Shown: piece after piece, positions 62,600-64,000 of the stretch
Layout: the number at the start of each line of letters is the position of its first letter
Numbering within the stretch: the first letter of the stretch is position 1
NCBI RefSeq assembly: GCF_000177235.2
Contig: NC_014829.1
Location: forward strand, 496,001-560,000
Direction: 5' to 3'
Length of the DNA: 64,000 bases
Source of the DNA: Evansella cellulosilytica DSM 2522
Lineage (GTDB): Bacteria > Bacillota > Bacilli > Bacillales > Salisediminibacteriaceae
Translations under genes and position numbers: made by a program
Notes under the pieces: generated by a model
What the model saw: only the letters and a program-made list of their open reading frames with translations
Told to the model about the DNA's origin: nothing
The model's database searches: none

Positions 62600-62639
62600 A
62601 ATATAAAGTCATGCGTAACTCCGAGTAAATCATTCTAAA

Positions 62640-64000
62640 CTAAATATTTTCCTGCTTCAATGTTTCGATAATATTCTCTTTTCTCACCTTTGATGTAGAG
62701 TAGAGCATGGTAGCACTAACTATGATGAAAACAGCTACGATTACAATCATGATACTTCCCCATGGAAGCTGAAAGCTGTACACGAAGCTTTGCGTGATTG
62801 CTAAGTGGATTAAATACATAAAGCCTATACTAATTGGTAAGCCATACAATAATGATTTGATACCATAGAAAATGCTTTCGTAACGAATCATTTTATTAAA
62901 TGATTTAGGTGTCATCCCAACAGATTTTAGCATTGCAAATTCTCTCTTACGTAAAGAAATGCTCGTTGAAATCGTATTTAATATGTTAGCAATAGAGATC
63001 GCAGTTATTAATACGATAAAACCATATATAAAAATAGAGATAATGAGCATCGCTTGTTTATCCTGTTGTCTCGTTTGATAGTAATTGTAAACCGACATGC
63101 TATCTGTCTTTATTTCTTCAATTTGTTGTTGTGTTTCCATAGGATGATCGCTTGTTAAGTACAAATTGTGAATTGGATAATATGGAAAATCCTCTGTCAT
63201 ATACTGCTCTAGTATACTTGCATGTACGATAATATTTAATCCACCCATATTTGATGACCGAATACCCATTGGAAGTGTATCTGTCAATGCAGCTACTTCT
63301 ATATCAAATACGTGTAATTCTTCGTTCGTCTCCCAATCTTCATAAAACAACGGGATGGTTTCCCCAACGCTCGTTTTTACAGCTTTAGTTTCAATAAAGG
63401 CTCCTGTTTCCCAATCTTGATAGGTGTGTGTGTCTACTACTATCGCTGATAATCCTTGAGACCAGATGATTTGCTCGGCCGAGACCCCAATTTCTTCTGT
63501 GTATTTATGAAAGCTGTCTTCATGTAATCCATATATATTAATGAAATATTGATATTTGCCATCGGTTAAGATATCCGGATGATCAGTTACCATTTCTAAT
63601 AGAGAATCACTGAGATTACGCTCGTTTATCCAAGTGCGAAGTGATTGTATCTCAGTAGTATGCGTGTAGTCTGTAACACCATCTAACCTTTTTAATTCCT
63701 CAAAAATGGTACCGACTTCTGATGTAAGTTCTTCACCCGTATATAATTCAATATCATAATTAACACCTTGGTTAGATAGTTCAACAGACCTTTCAATGCT
63801 CTCTGTGAAAAAGGAAACAGTTAAGAATAACATGATACTAATAATAAGTGAAAAAACTGTCACTTGGTATTTACGCTTATTACGCTTTAAGTTTTTTAAG
63901 CCAATTTCTCCTTCTATTCCAAAAAGTTTCCTCACAATGTTAGAAGTTTTCACTTTTTTTCTCGTCACTTTTATGTCTGATGTTTGCCTAATCGCCTCAA
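62640..64000 (-). CDS. FtsX-type ABC transporter permease, 5' end outside the window
   Basis: About 453 codons of a membrane protein whose reading frame stays open to the window edge, so the GTG at 63968 is probably internal. The visible part starts EAIRQTSDIKVTRKKVKTSN, then IEGEIGLKNLKRNKRKY, which is the usual linker before the second half of a two-module FtsX/MacB-like permease. A helix at about 35-57 of the visible part is followed by an extracellular domain of about 230 residues. The closing three-helix FtsX domain has ISIANILNTISTSISLRKRE. An ATPase gene is expected nearby, outside the window. Confidence 0.85.
   Translation of the reverse strand, partial: EAIRQTSDIKVTRKKVKTSNIVRKLFGIEGEIGLKNLKRNKRKYQVTVFSLIISIMLFLTVSFFTESIERSVELSNQGVNYDIELYTGEELTSEVGTIFEELKRLDGVTDYTHTTEIQSLRTWINERNLSDSLLEMVTDHPDILTDGKYQYFINIYGLHEDSFHKYTEEIGVSAEQIIWSQGLSAIVVDTHTYQDWETGAFIETKAVKTSVGETIPLFYEDWETNEELHVFDIEVAALTDTLPMGIRSSNMGGLNIIVHASILEQYMTEDFPYYPIHNLYLTSDHPMETQQQIEEIKTDSMSVYNYYQTRQQDKQAMLIISIFIYGFIVLITAISIANILNTISTSISLRKREFAMLKSVGMTPKSFNKMIRYESIFYGIKSLLYGLPISIGFMYLIHLAITQSFVYSFQLPWGSIMIVIVAVFIIVSATMLYSTSKVRKENIIETLKQENI

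Noticed and set aside
62640-63968. A complete 442-residue permease starting at GTG 63968
   Set aside because: The frame stays open to the window edge and the upstream residues (EAIRQTSDIK) fit the linker of a larger two-module FtsX permease; the gene is treated as partial.

Overview
The window is a chromosomal segment of a low-GC Gram-positive bacterium, most likely an alkaliphilic or halotolerant member of the Bacillaceae (Evansella / Alkalihalobacillus-like; this is inference). The reasons are strong AGGAGG ribosome-binding sites, frequent GTG and TTG starts, CcpA-type cre sites, PerR-, Fur- and MhqR-type operators, LytS/YesN and ECF-sigma modules typical of Bacillus relatives, and very acidic secreted proteins. 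No rRNA, tRNA, CRISPR array, transposase or phage gene was found.

Layout. 0.1-7 kb: an ECF sigma factor with its anti-sigma factor, two small membrane proteins, a SEC-C protein and the 23S rRNA methyltransferase RlmCD. 7-18 kb: an HTH regulator, a mutarotase-like protein next to a 1153-residue unassigned carbohydrate-active protein, a tRNA-dihydrouridine synthase, an MFS transporter and catalase-peroxidase KatG with a PerR-like box. 18.8-28.1 kb: a xylose-type sugar ABC importer (XylF/XylG/XylH-like) followed by a membrane-anchored sugar sensor, a LytS-type kinase, a YesN-type regulator and a second sugar-binding lipoprotein, resembling the XylFII-LytS-YesN three-component system. 28.5-36.7 kb: YuiD, SelO, a GH94 disaccharide phosphorylase, a DUF4430 lipoprotein, LspA and a sortase-anchored GH18 chitinase with a 17-unit PGEGEG linker. 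36.9-48 kb: a disaccharide locus with two Gfo/Idh/MocA dehydrogenases, a binding-protein-dependent ABC importer, a ThuA-like protein, a TIM-barrel isomerase, YesL, a LacI regulator and a GH13 alpha-glucosidase. Near-identical palindromes at 38169 and 46244 probably tie this locus to its LacI regulator. 48-52 kb: YetF-like DUF421, DUF4363 and an MhqR/WrbA/ring-cleaving dioxygenase quinone-stress group. 52-64 kb: a sporulation-type kinase, a membrane glycerophosphodiesterase, an antibiotic-resistance-type ABC-F protein, a lipoprotein, oligoendopeptidase F, small membrane proteins and an ABC permease cut by the window edge.

Two signals stand out. First, the ABC-F gene has a leader of about 320 nt with a consensus promoter, a seven-residue upstream ORF inside a three-tier hairpin, and an intrinsic terminator whose 5' arm can pair with the 3' arm of that hairpin. 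This has the complete logic of a ribosome-stalling attenuator. Second, the intergenic spaces carry three families of stereotyped palindromic repeats: A (tip ACTCAAAAGGT), B (GGGCACTGAAAAAGT) and C (conserved flanks around a variable hairpin). They are often side by side or nested in each other. Some sit in a promoter region or inside an operon, so they are not merely terminators.
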